DNA of 64,000 nucleotides, taken from Moorena sp. SS36440bin_2. Lineage in GTDB: Bacteria > Cyanobacteriota > Cyanobacteriia > Cyanobacteriales > Coleofasciculaceae. The notes below the pieces were generated by a model, which worked only from the letters and a program-made list of their open reading frames with translations, was not told where the DNA came from and searched no databases. The stretch spans positions 46,941 to 110,940 of the forward strand of contig WTKN01000201.1 in NCBI GenBank assembly GCA_011524395.1, given 5' to 3'. The translations under genes and the position numbers were made by a program. Positions within the stretch are counted from its first letter, which is position 1, and each line of letters opens with the position of its first letter. Positions 44,998-53,773 of the stretch are shown here, one piece after another.

Positions 44998-46188
44998 ATG
45001 AGCAATGGAGATGGGCTACTCAAGTTTCTTGGGCTCCATCATCCCCCCCCATCTACATCAGGGAGCAATATTACTATGGCACATTTGGTTCAGAATCTAG
45101 TTGAAACTGAAGTCGATCAACACCAAAACAAGAATGCAGGAGATTATCCTTTCCAACCTCAAGCTCGTAAGTATCGCCAAAGTCAGTTACAAAATATACT
45201 AAAAACACTGCAAAACACCTTAGCAATTTGTCAAACTAACGAAGATTTGACTGGTCAAGTGGATACTCTCAAACGCATTGGCTTAGTTCATTGCCGTTTG
45301 GGAGAGTATGCCTGGGGCATCAAGTGTCTCGTGCAAAGTTTACAAATGGCCAATGATGTTGGTTCGCCCAAGAGTGTAGGTGTCATTCTTCATCATCTCG
45401 GAATGGCTTATTGCCAGACTAACCAGGATGATAAGGCATTTAAGGTTTATCTAAAAGCATTGAGGATTTTCCAAAAAACTCAAGATCACTCAGAAATTGC
45501 TAAAATCCTTAATCACCTAGGGGAAATTCACAATAACTGGCATCAACCAGTACTGGCTCTGAGATGCTTTCGCCAAGCTATGAAGATTTTTCAAAACTTA
45601 GGCAATTCAATTGAGGGCGAAGGAAGAGCACTGGAAAATATAGGGGAAGCTTATACCCAGCTTGGAAGATACCGTCAAGCTCTTGCTGTGTTGGAGCAAG
45701 CCCTAAGCATTCACGAAAAAAAAACATCCTCTCGTCACTCTAGTCGGAAGTTAACTACTCTTGAGAGGATTGGCACAGTTTACTTCCGACTAGGTGAAGA
45801 ACTACGGGCATTGGATTTCTATCATCAAGCTTTGGAGATTGGTCAGGAACTGAGTAAACCACTTCATGCTAACACCAGAAGCTTAGATTATATCGGAGCG
45901 GTTCACTACCACTTGGGAAATTACCCCCATGCCTTAGCGTATCACTTACAAGCCTTGAGACTTTGGCAAGAAATCGCCCATCCTGGGGAGGGGGAGAGCT
46001 TGTTCCATGACAAGGCTGAATTCTCTCAACTCAGGACAGTTTATAACTGTCTGGGTATATCTGAGCAAGGGGTGCAGTGCAGCAAACAAGTACAGAAGAT
46101 GATTATTAACTGTGGTTACCGAGTTAGTGAAGAAGAGATTAGCCAGTATCTCAGTCACGGTGGAAGGTTAAACCATAACTTAGATTGA
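44998..46188 (+). CDS. Tetratricopeptide-repeat protein
   Basis: A 396-residue protein with about seven TPRs of the longer 40-residue (LGN/TPR_12) type from residue 85 to 340, e.g. IGLVHCRLGEYAWGIKCLVQ and LENIGEAYTQLGRYRQALAV. No enzymatic domain or signal is seen. It is a cytoplasmic scaffold of unknown partner. The start could be the second Met at 45076 (MAHLVQNLVETEV), since the first 26 residues are Gly/Pro/Ser-rich. Confidence 0.8.
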   Translation: MSNGDGLLKFLGLHHPPPSTSGSNITMAHLVQNLVETEVDQHQNKNAGDYPFQPQARKYRQSQLQNILKTLQNTLAICQTNEDLTGQVDTLKRIGLVHCRLGEYAWGIKCLVQSLQMANDVGSPKSVGVILHHLGMAYCQTNQDDKAFKVYLKALRIFQKTQDHSEIAKILNHLGEIHNNWHQPVLALRCFRQAMKIFQNLGNSIEGEGRALENIGEAYTQLGRYRQALAVLEQALSIHEKKTSSRHSSRKLTTLERIGTVYFRLGEELRALDFYHQALEIGQELSKPLHANTRSLDYIGAVHYHLGNYPHALAYHLQALRLWQEIAHPGEGESLFHDKAEFSQLRTVYNCLGISEQGVQCSKQVQKMIINCGYRVSEEEISQYLSHGGRLNHNLD

Positions 46189-46460
46189 TAATGCAACGTA
46201 GCATGATTAATGCATGGTAGCCTAAAGAATCGTTAGAATAAATTTTAAAACCCCCAATCATTTCTAGTTCACGAAAATTAGATAATTATCGATAAACAGC
46301 AAAACTGTCAACAGGCAGAGCTGATTCGGCTATAAGCTCTCAAGCATCTAGTTTGATGAGATACTCTAAGCTAACTCTTGGGTTACAGCCTGATAATTAT
46401 CTTTCTTCACGATGCACAATAACTTAACACCAAACCAAAATTAGGAGTTAAAAGTAAGCA

Positions 46461-46817
46461 ATGGCACAAGCAACTGAGTCACAGCAAAAAGGTATTCAAC
46501 TGACAGATAAAGCCCTAAAGCATGTTTTAGCCCTGCAACAAAGTCAAGGAAAAGACCTTTACCTGCGAGTTGGTGTTCGCCAAGGAGGCTGTTCAGGACT
46601 GTCTTACATGATGGATTTTGAAGAACCTAGTAACATTCGGGAGAATGATGAAATCTTTGACTACGATGGCTTCAAAATAATCTGTGATCCAAAAAGTCTG
46701 CTTTATCTCTACGGTCTGGTACTGGATTACAGCGATGCTATGATTGGTGGTGGCTTCCAATTCACCAATCCCAATGCCAATCAAAGCTGTGGCTGTGGTA
46801 AGTCGTTTAGCGTTTAG
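46461..46817 (+). CDS. IscA/SufA/HesB-type iron-sulfur cluster protein
   Basis: A 118-residue A-type carrier that hands Fe-S clusters to apoproteins. The three cysteines are present: GGCSGLSYMMDFE (first) and SCGCGKSF (last two). Length and opening LTDKALKHVLAL are typical. A ribosome-site-like AGGAG precedes the ATG. No suf or nif genes are adjacent. Confidence 0.94.
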   Translation: MAQATESQQKGIQLTDKALKHVLALQQSQGKDLYLRVGVRQGGCSGLSYMMDFEEPSNIRENDEIFDYDGFKIICDPKSLLYLYGLVLDYSDAMIGGGFQFTNPNANQSCGCGKSFSV

Positions 46818-47029
46818 GGGATTGTTAGTTTAAAGTCTGTCAATTCAAGACTACAACCCAGGGTAAGAAGAATTAGGCAGTGGCGCTATAGAATTAGCTA
46901 TATAGAGATAGTGCTATAACTAGTTAGGCTGCAAGGCTTGTACCCCTACAATAGATTAGGCTTGAGCCATAGATTTTGGGGAAGTCCTAGACTAATAAGT
47001 AATTACTAATGACTAAGGACTAACAGCTA

Positions 47030-47899
47030 ATGAGTAAAACATCACTATTTGGTCTGAAGGCAGATCATTTTCGTCATCCTCTAGATTTGGAAGCAACCAC
47101 AGCCCTGAAACAGTTGCCAGGGATAGACTTGGTGGTGCGAAATCTACTAGGTCCGGTGGCGGAACAGTTTTTTTACCTGAACAATATTGCTGCTAGTGTT
47201 TTGGTGGGAGAAAATCAACTGCCCCATCTTCATAAACTACTCGAAGATGCCTGCACAACTTTAGATTTAGAGCCGCCTCAGCTTTATGTGCAGCAAAATC
47301 CCGCTCCCAATGCCTATACCTTTGCTATGCGGGGTAAACAGCCTTTCATTGTCTTGCACACCTCTTTAATTGATCTGCTGACACCAGAGGAAATTCAGGC
47401 GGTTATTGCCCATGAACTGGGTCATCTCAAATGTGAACATGGGGTGTACTTAACACCGCTCAATATCATGGTATTAGCGGCTAGTTTAATTCCGAATTGG
47501 GGGATGCTCATTGCTCAAAGCATACAGGAGAAGATGTTAGAGTGGCTACGATGTGCGGAATTTAGTTGCGATCGCGCTGCTTTACTGGCTACTCAAAATC
47601 CGAGAGTGGTCATGTCTGTATTGATGAAACTAGCTGGTGGTTCCCCAACTCTGGCACCACAACTGAACCTAGATGCGTTTATCGCTCAAGCTAGGGCTTA
47701 CGATAGTGTCGGTGATACTGAGCTGGGTCAAGTACTCAAACAATTGCAGATCTCTCAACTGAGCCATCCCTTACCTGTACTACGGGCGAGAGAAATTGAC
47801 CGTTGGGCAAGTTCTCAATCTTATCAGTCCTTGTTAAATCAGCGGTTAATTAGTTATAATAAAGGAGATGCCCAAACGGGCGGGTGGCGAAATTGGTAG
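47030..47899 (+). CDS. M48-family zinc metalloprotease
   Basis: A 289-residue peptidase. The zinc site is AVIAHELGHLKCEHG (HExxH, near 129-133) and the third ligand Glu is in CAEFSCDRAALLA (near 180). A single hydrophobic stretch follows the active site (PLNIMVLAASLIPNWGMLIAQ). Related HtpX/Oma1-type enzymes act at membranes. The last seven codons and the TAG stop lie inside tRNA-Leu, and the tRNA promoter lies in the preceding codons, so C-terminal residues are constrained by tRNA function. Confidence 0.9.
   Translation: MSKTSLFGLKADHFRHPLDLEATTALKQLPGIDLVVRNLLGPVAEQFFYLNNIAASVLVGENQLPHLHKLLEDACTTLDLEPPQLYVQQNPAPNAYTFAMRGKQPFIVLHTSLIDLLTPEEIQAVIAHELGHLKCEHGVYLTPLNIMVLAASLIPNWGMLIAQSIQEKMLEWLRCAEFSCDRAALLATQNPRVVMSVLMKLAGGSPTLAPQLNLDAFIAQARAYDSVGDTELGQVLKQLQISQLSHPLPVLRAREIDRWASSQSYQSLLNQRLISYNKGDAQTGGWRNW
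47831..47860 (+). promoter_or_regulatory. Promoter of tRNA-Leu(CAA), inside the M48 coding region
   Basis: TTGTTA (47831-47836) and TATAAT (47855-47860) are 18 bases apart. The expected start is about 10 bases before the tRNA 5' end. The -10 box is a perfect consensus within codons of the protease gene. Confidence 0.55.
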
Positions 47900-47961
47900 A
47901 CGCACCACACTCAAAATGTGGCGGCCTTATGGTCATGAGAGTTCGAGTCTCTCCCCGCCCA
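47878..47961 (+). tRNA. tRNA-Leu (anticodon CAA)
   Basis: Acceptor stem GGGCGGG/CCCGCCC, D-arm with GGTAGACGC, anticodon stem CCACA/TGTGG around CTCAAAA (anticodon CAA, reads UUG), long variable arm GGCC-TTAT-GGTC, and T-arm GAGAG-TTCGAGT-CTCTC. The variable arm identifies a class II tRNA. The discriminator is A and CCA is not encoded. The 5' end overlaps the M48 CDS by 22 bases. Confidence 0.96.
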
Positions 47962-47983
47962 CTGTAACTAAGGGGCAAAATTG

Positions 47984-48277
47984 ATGGCACAAAGACTAAA
48001 ACGGTGGGAATCGCCCCGCCGAGAGGGGCGTAACTGGAAAGGAAAAGGAGGCTCTGGACGGCGCAAACAACTGAAAAAACAGACTCAGATGCTGGGGCGG
48101 AAGCTTAAGGAAAGTCGGAAGGCACTCCAAAACCGAAACCAAGACAACCAAAATCAAAACCAAAATCAACAATGGGGAAGAGATATTAACACTCTTCCCT
48201 ATTTTTTTTGTAGAACCCTGTCTAACCGGCTCAAAATATTCCTTGCAGTAACCCAAACTCAGAAATACTTACCATAA
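47984..48277 (+). CDS. Small basic protein downstream of tRNA-Leu
   Basis: A 97-residue ORF from the ATG (the track begins one TTG earlier). The first 45 residues are strongly basic (LKRWESPRREGRNWKGKGGS, then GRRKQLKKQTQ), then an Asn/Gln tract. The last 32 residues are read through a rho-independent terminator and are probably not meaningful, so the frame may have lost an earlier stop. The family is not recognised. It could bind nucleic acid. Confidence 0.4.
   Translation: MAQRLKRWESPRREGRNWKGKGGSGRRKQLKKQTQMLGRKLKESRKALQNRNQDNQNQNQNQQWGRDINTLPYFFCRTLSNRLKIFLAVTQTQKYLP
48175..48209 (+). terminator. Rho-independent terminator
   Basis: GGGAAGAG and CTCTTCCC enclose a 9-base loop and are followed by TATTTTTTTT. 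It would end the tRNA-Leu and small-basic-protein transcript. Confidence 0.85.
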
Positions 48278-48332
48278 ACTTCATAAATCTTTATAATATT
48301 CGTGAGCAAGATACGTACCATATCATAATAAG

Positions 48333-48980
48333 ATGAGTGACCGGCGCCTTCAACGCAGTAAATTGGATGAGAGCGATGATGCTCTGTTCTATTCATTTCC
48401 AAGGTTTGTGACTCATGTCGATGAGGGCTTTATCGATCAGCTGGTAAACCTCTACCGGGAGCGACTACAACCCAACACCCGCATCCTCGATCTGATGAGC
48501 AGTTGGGTTTCTCACTTACCAGAAGACATGGAGTTTGCTCATGTTGAGGGGCATGGAATGAATCTGGAAGAACTGGTCAAAAATCCTAGACTTAATCACT
48601 ACTTTATCCAAGACCTGAATCAAAACCAGCAATTGCCATTGCCTGACCAAGACTTTGATGCTGTACTGATTGCTGTTTCAGTTCAGTATATTCAGTACCC
48701 GGAAAAAGTTTTTGCTGAGATTCATCGCGTCTTAAAACCAGGGGGAATGGCAATTATTAGCTTTTCTAACCGAATGTTTTTTCAAAAGGCGATTCAGTCC
48801 TGGCGAGATGGGACAGAGAAAAGTCGAGTGGAGTTAGTGAAAACCTATTACCAGTCTATTCCTGGATTTAGTTCGCCTGAGGTTGTGGCTCGACCATCGC
48901 CGCTTCCTACTTTTCTGCTACAGCTTGGCATCACTTTAGGCGATCCATTCTATGCAGTACTGGCTAATCGAACTACTTGA
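48333..48980 (+). CDS. Class I SAM-dependent methyltransferase
   Basis: A 215-residue protein with the class I Rossmann motifs: RILDLMSSWVSHLP (motif I region, with the usual GxG replaced), DQDFDAVLIAVSVQYI (motif II/III) and VLKPGGMAIISFSNRMF (post-II). The acceptor is unknown. The unusual motif I is shared by a conserved cyanobacterial/plant group, to my recollection; treat that as unverified. Confidence 0.8.
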   Translation: MSDRRLQRSKLDESDDALFYSFPRFVTHVDEGFIDQLVNLYRERLQPNTRILDLMSSWVSHLPEDMEFAHVEGHGMNLEELVKNPRLNHYFIQDLNQNQQLPLPDQDFDAVLIAVSVQYIQYPEKVFAEIHRVLKPGGMAIISFSNRMFFQKAIQSWRDGTEKSRVELVKTYYQSIPGFSSPEVVARPSPLPTFLLQLGITLGDPFYAVLANRTT

Positions 48981-49083
48981 GCCTGATGAAAAGGGTTTTG
49001 TTGAGGGTAATTTTTAAGAGTCAACACCCAAGAGTCAAGAGTCAACAAAACAGAAATTAACTAACTTAATAACTAATGACTAA

Positions 49084-50178
49084 TTACTCATCAATTTGCC
49101 AAACATCTTGACTCAAGGCTTCATCCAGAATTTTTTTCGGTCGTAATACTAGGATGAGGCGTCCCAAAAAACTAACATCAGGAGAATCTGGAAACCACTT
49201 AATCTCTAACTGTCCTGATTCTTCAACCAAAAAGTAGCTGTCCCCATCCCACTGCTGCTGTGAGCGGTCAATAATAAGCAAAATCTCTTCAGGTTTGTTA
49301 TTCTGTTGAATAGGCAGCTGATTACTGTTACACAAAATCACCACTGGATCTTGTGCCTTCAAAACTACCTGCCAGCCGGGTACTGCTACAAACGTCTGCT
49401 CTCGAAGCCCTTTAACTATATTGAAAGCACCGGTATAGTCAGTTTTAAGAACCTGGTTGAGATCAGCTATTGTCAGGGGTAAGGCACCCACTACCGGAAG
49501 CAAACGGGGCAAATCTTCTTCAGCTTCAAGGCGGTATATGGGTAATCTGGGGGCTGGACGCTGAGTGCTACCAAACGCTCCTGTGAGTAATTCTTCGATT
49601 TGTTGCCGGGCTTGTTGAGTATGAGCAAACATCAAGCCTCGGGCAATCAAACGAGAACGTTCTTGCAAATCATTGTGTTGTTTGGCAAGTTTCCAATACT
49701 GATAGGCAACAGCATCACCAGGATGATTGGTGAATCCCTCCGGTGGACGGCTTCTGCGGGAAAAGGTCTTGAGTGCTTTGGCAACTTCATGGGCTCCTTC
49801 GGAGTTCAAGTTTCTAGCAACGAGAAATTCAGCAGCAGCAGCTCGTTCCTCTTGGGTGAGAATCCGCAACTCGTACAGGGAATCGCTACCAGTACTCTCA
49901 AAACGCGATCGCACTTCATCGGATACCCCGACTGTAATCAAACTTGTGTAAACCTGAGATGCCACCATCACTTGATTCTGTTGAATTGGCTCAAACCCAG
50001 TTTCTTCAAAAATTACCTGAGAACTGTAGCCAGCTTTTTGTAGCTGCTGACAGGCTTGACCCCACTCCACCCAGTTGCGTTCTTTGCGCCGCAGTAAAGT
50101 TAATAAATCTTCTGTATTTATCTGTTCTGAATTGGTTTGAGGGTGACTTTCAGGAGAGCCTGGTGGTACTTCAGTCAT
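49084..50178 (-). CDS. raf1: Rubisco accumulation factor 1
   Basis: A 364-residue chaperone that binds folded RbcL dimers and helps build the RbcL8 core before RbcS joins. The N-terminal alpha domain has WVEWGQACQQLQKAGYSSQVIFEETG (near 37-62) and DAVAYQYWKLAKQHND near 160. The C-terminal beta domain starts near 210 (RLPIYRLEAEEDLPRLLPVVG). Recognition rests on this overall pattern. It stands apart from any rbc genes. Confidence 0.88.
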   Translation of the reverse strand: MTEVPPGSPESHPQTNSEQINTEDLLTLLRRKERNWVEWGQACQQLQKAGYSSQVIFEETGFEPIQQNQVMVASQVYTSLITVGVSDEVRSRFESTGSDSLYELRILTQEERAAAAEFLVARNLNSEGAHEVAKALKTFSRRSRPPEGFTNHPGDAVAYQYWKLAKQHNDLQERSRLIARGLMFAHTQQARQQIEELLTGAFGSTQRPAPRLPIYRLEAEEDLPRLLPVVGALPLTIADLNQVLKTDYTGAFNIVKGLREQTFVAVPGWQVVLKAQDPVVILCNSNQLPIQQNNKPEEILLIIDRSQQQWDGDSYFLVEESGQLEIKWFPDSPDVSFLGRLILVLRPKKILDEALSQDVWQIDE

Positions 50179-50666
50179 GGTTTAAAGAAAAAGAAAACGA
50201 ACAGTGCCATCAACGGCAATGTGTATTATATCCCGTTAGGGTTTAGTGTCGCAGGATGTCACTTTTGGAGAAAGCCTAAAATAGAGATTGGGCATTACAT
50301 CAATTCTTGAAGTATAAAAGATGAAGATAGCAAGTATAAAGGCAGCAAGGATAAAGGTGAGGGATGGTGCATATTTTAATTAATCCTCAAACCTAATAAT
50401 TGTTAAGGAACTGCAGCCATACATAGTGTTTCTACTAGTAATGAGGTACACAGGATTTTTTCCCTATTCCCTGAACGGAAGTTCTCTATTCCCTATTACC
50501 TACTCCCTACTCTATAGTTCCTAAACCACCCAGGGCGTGGTACCTAACCTATTTACTTCACCTATTTAATAAATTATATAACTAGTGTAAAATTATGACT
50601 TTTTTAATCATATTTTAAACTTACCTATTACCTGCTTTTTAAGTTCTACACAACTCGATTTTTGTT
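50179..50666. other. 488-bp gap with heptamer-type repeats
   Basis: No supported gene. Around 50460-50520 there are TATTCCC/TATTACC/TACTCCC heptamer variants. AT-rich sequence near 50560-50650 probably includes the promoter of the DUF445 gene. Confidence 0.5.
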
Positions 50667-51905
50667 TTGGATCTTTTTAACTTATTCTTGTTGTTTGTTC
50701 CTCCTATAGCTGGGGGAATTATTGGCTATTTCACCAATGATTTAGCCATCAAAATGTTGTTCCGTCCCTACAGACCAATGTACATCGGTAAGCGTCAGCT
50801 ACCTTTTACACCAGGTTTAATTCCCCGCAACCAGGAACGGCTGGCTAAGCGAGTGGCTGACACTATTATGGGGTCTCTGCTGACGCCAAAAGAGTTACAG
50901 CGTTTGGCAAAGCGTCTGCTGCATACTGAACGTGTGGAAGCAGCGATCTTGTGGCTATTAAACTTAGCGCTAGATCAAGTCCGGTCGGATAAGCAACAGA
51001 AAACAGCTCATATTCTTGCTGGGATTCTCCGAGACTTGATCGGGGAATCGTTACCACGTATGCTAAAAGTCTTAGCCCGTCGTAAGGATTTTCTAGAAGC
51101 CCAACTTAATCATGTTTTTGACCAGATTTTATTGGAGTTTCGACTGGATCAAGAACAAGCTCGGAAGCTTTCTGAGTGGATATTAAAAGTAGTACTCCCC
51201 CCAGATATTTTGCGACAGGCAGTTATTGATTTCCTAACTGACCGCAACATTCAAATCATTGATGAAGACTTTCGGGAAAAGTCTAGTGGGACATACTGGG
51301 TGGTGGCAAATTTATTTGGTGTGCGCAATGCTTTGATCCGCCTGCGAAGCTTTTGCCTTGACGAAAAAGAAGCGACTAATGCTCGCATCGAAGAGTTAAT
51401 TGTGGCTCTAGGAACTCGCGATCGCTTGCGGGAATGGTTGCAAAATGTTTCATTGCAAAATCTGCCTTTGTCAACGGTGAGACAGCTACGGAAAACTATG
51501 CGAGATTCGGTGCGTGCTTATATTCAAGAGGGTGGTGCTGGATTTATACAAGGATTAAATCAATCTATTGACTGGGAAAAGGTGTCTGTGTTAATTGTTA
51601 ATCGGCTCCGAGAGTCAGCAATTATGACTACATCGTTGACAATGATTAGCCAGGAACTCGCTTTGGTGATAGAGCGCTACCTGGAGGAGGATTTGGAAAA
51701 AATCATGACTGAAGTGATTCCGATTTTATCTATTGATGAGGTGATTGTTGAACGGGTAAACGCTACTTCTCCAAAAGATATGGAAATCACCATTCAGACT
51801 TTAGTGAAAAGTGAATTACAAGCTATTGTGAATTTAGGGGGTATTTTAGGGGTAATGGTAGGACTATTTCAAACAGTGTTGCTGCTTTTGACAGGAGGAA
51901 TTTAA
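50667..51905 (+). CDS. DUF445-family membrane-associated protein
   Basis: A 412-residue protein. The N-terminal helix [22 protein letters not shown] is followed by the family motif [12 protein letters not shown] and [20 protein letters not shown] (near 50-70). A second membrane helix sits at the very C-terminus ([22 protein letters not shown]). The middle is helical. The start is TTG; an in-frame stop lies 27 bases upstream and no ATG is available. Related YheB-type proteins of Bacillus have no firm function. Confidence 0.88.
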   Translation: MDLFNLFLLFVPPIAGGIIGYFTNDLAIKMLFRPYRPMYIGKRQLPFTPGLIPRNQERLAKRVADTIMGSLLTPKELQRLAKRLLHTERVEAAILWLLNLALDQVRSDKQQKTAHILAGILRDLIGESLPRMLKVLARRKDFLEAQLNHVFDQILLEFRLDQEQARKLSEWILKVVLPPDILRQAVIDFLTDRNIQIIDEDFREKSSGTYWVVANLFGVRNALIRLRSFCLDEKEATNARIEELIVALGTRDRLREWLQNVSLQNLPLSTVRQLRKTMRDSVRAYIQEGGAGFIQGLNQSIDWEKVSVLIVNRLRESAIMTTSLTMISQELALVIERYLEEDLEKIMTEVIPILSIDEVIVERVNATSPKDMEITIQTLVKSELQAIVNLGGILGVMVGLFQTVLLLLTGGI

Positions 51906-51984
51906 TCAGGAATTTAATCAGGATACTCTCTAGAATTTATCCTGAGCCTGATCCTAAGGAAGGGGACGTTTATCCCAGTTTATG

Positions 51985-52983
51985 CTAAGCTCGGCGGGTA
52001 ATGATGGATAAAAGTTTACGAGAACGGGGACCTCGGTATCTTTCGTATAGTAAAAAGTTTGGTGTCATCGTTCTGAGCCAATAGAGGAAATTTAAGAACC
52101 AACGATTATTAGCTTGAATTTTTCCATTGAGCAGATACACTGGTAATTCCACTAAGTTAGTCAGTCTGGTAAAACTTTCCTGGTCTTTTTCCTCAAAACT
52201 TTTTTCTATCAAATATTTAATACTTTTCTGGCATAAGCCAACTAATTTTTGGTGATTTGTCAAGACAATTTCAAAATACTTAATGTAAGAATCCCGCATC
52301 AGTGAGCTATTATCGGTGAGATTGAAGCGGTGTTTTCTATAATAGGCTCCGATGATTGGAGTATGGACAAATCTGACGTTCCGTTGTAGAAGTTCCAATA
52401 CCCATTCTCGATCCTCACAGGCTTTCAAGCGAGTATCAAAATTTCTCTTGTCTAAAAGTTTTTTCTTAAACAGCATCGATTGCTGTAACAATGGAAACGG
52501 AGAGTCTGCCAAAAAATCTGGACAAATTAGCAGTCGTTCGATTAGCTGTTGTTTGGTGAGAGCACCAACAACATGAGGCTTGGTTTCAATAATATTTTCC
52601 TCTTGATCAACATAGACCCGTTCGTAGTCAGAGTAAAATACTATATTATCACCAGTTCCCTCTAAACAGCTCAATTGAAATCTGATCTTATCTTCATGAA
52701 TCCAATCATCAGCATCTAAGAATTGAATCCATTCTCCAGTCGCTTTATCAGCGCCAAAATTACGAGCAGACGAAACGCCTCCATTGTCTTTATAAAAGTA
52801 CTGTATCTCTGGGTGGTAGTGGACTAACTGATTAGCGACTTGGCGGGTATTATCGGTAGAGCCATCATCGACAATAATGCATTCAATCGGGGAAAAGGTT
52901 TGCGCTAGTACACTCTTTACTGATTGTTCGAGGTACTGGGCTTTATTAAAGGTTGTGATAACTACTGAGACAGATGTATTCAT
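51985..52983 (-). CDS. GT2-family glycosyltransferase
   Basis: A 332-residue GT-A enzyme with VSVVITTFNKAQYLEQSV, IVDDGSTDNT and the metal site QFLDADDWIHEDK. The EDREWVLELL motif is near 195. It is isolated from other glycan genes and lies 79 bp from the convergent DUF445 gene. Acceptor unknown. Confidence 0.9.
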   Translation of the reverse strand: MNTSVSVVITTFNKAQYLEQSVKSVLAQTFSPIECIIVDDGSTDNTRQVANQLVHYHPEIQYFYKDNGGVSSARNFGADKATGEWIQFLDADDWIHEDKIRFQLSCLEGTGDNIVFYSDYERVYVDQEENIIETKPHVVGALTKQQLIERLLICPDFLADSPFPLLQQSMLFKKKLLDKRNFDTRLKACEDREWVLELLQRNVRFVHTPIIGAYYRKHRFNLTDNSSLMRDSYIKYFEIVLTNHQKLVGLCQKSIKYLIEKSFEEKDQESFTRLTNLVELPVYLLNGKIQANNRWFLNFLYWLRTMTPNFLLYERYRGPRSRKLLSIITRRA

Positions 52984-53773
52984 GAAATAAATTATTTATA
53001 CCATAGGTTAAAAGTCAGGAATGACCAATTATATTTGGCATTATATAGTTGGTATTATTGGATTAATTTATAAAATTCTGGTCGAAAAATATTGGTTTCA
53101 GGTAATGATTTTCTCCCCTGACATACATCATCCTAGAGGTAATCTCTGAGCTAAGATTAAAAAGGCGATCGCCAGCGGTACTTTTTAAGCTTTTGCACTA
53201 CTTCTCAAAGAAGAGCTCACAAAGTAGAACTCAGTAACCCCTTTTCTTCCGGCCAAGCTAATTTTATGGCAAAAGGGTATAGCCATAGCATACTCGACGA
53301 ACTGGTAATTTTCAAAGGGGGTAGGGGATTTTAAGGCTTCTTTAATACTGGTTTTATGGCGTATTACGCACCCTGATAGGATTTTGTTCAGCTATGGTCA
53401 AATTCAAATTCAGGTAGAGCAGCGCATCTTGGTGGCTGATGGGTGGATCTGATGTTGTTCAAAATATCATTAATAAAAAATGCTAATAACTATTAACAGA
53501 TAATTAGCAGCAGTTTTGGGTTCATGAGATTAATGAGTATAACCCTCTTGAAAAGGCTGATTTATTAACATAAATTATCTGAAGTCGCTGCCTTGATGCA
53601 AAGCGCGATTGGTGAAGGTTCCTGTGTGGGTATGTGGGTGCGTCTTGTAAGCCTTGTGGGGAATCCTTTGGTAATGTTCATTTTCTTTGTGACTTAACTG
53701 GCTTTAGGATCCAAATCAATGGTATATTTACTTAATTTGAAATCATAATTAGGTAGTCATCATTAACCCCTCG
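52984..53773. other. 790-bp gap
   Basis: No supported gene. It contains one HIP1 octamer (near 53165) and TCGCTGCCTTGATGCAAAGC (near 53585), a degenerate relative of the GCAGTCGCT repeats. A 22-codon frame at 53266 has no family features. Confidence 0.45.

Noticed and set aside
53266-53334. 22-codon ORF resembling a transposase N-terminus
   Set aside because: Too short and not followed by coding-like sequence in any frame.
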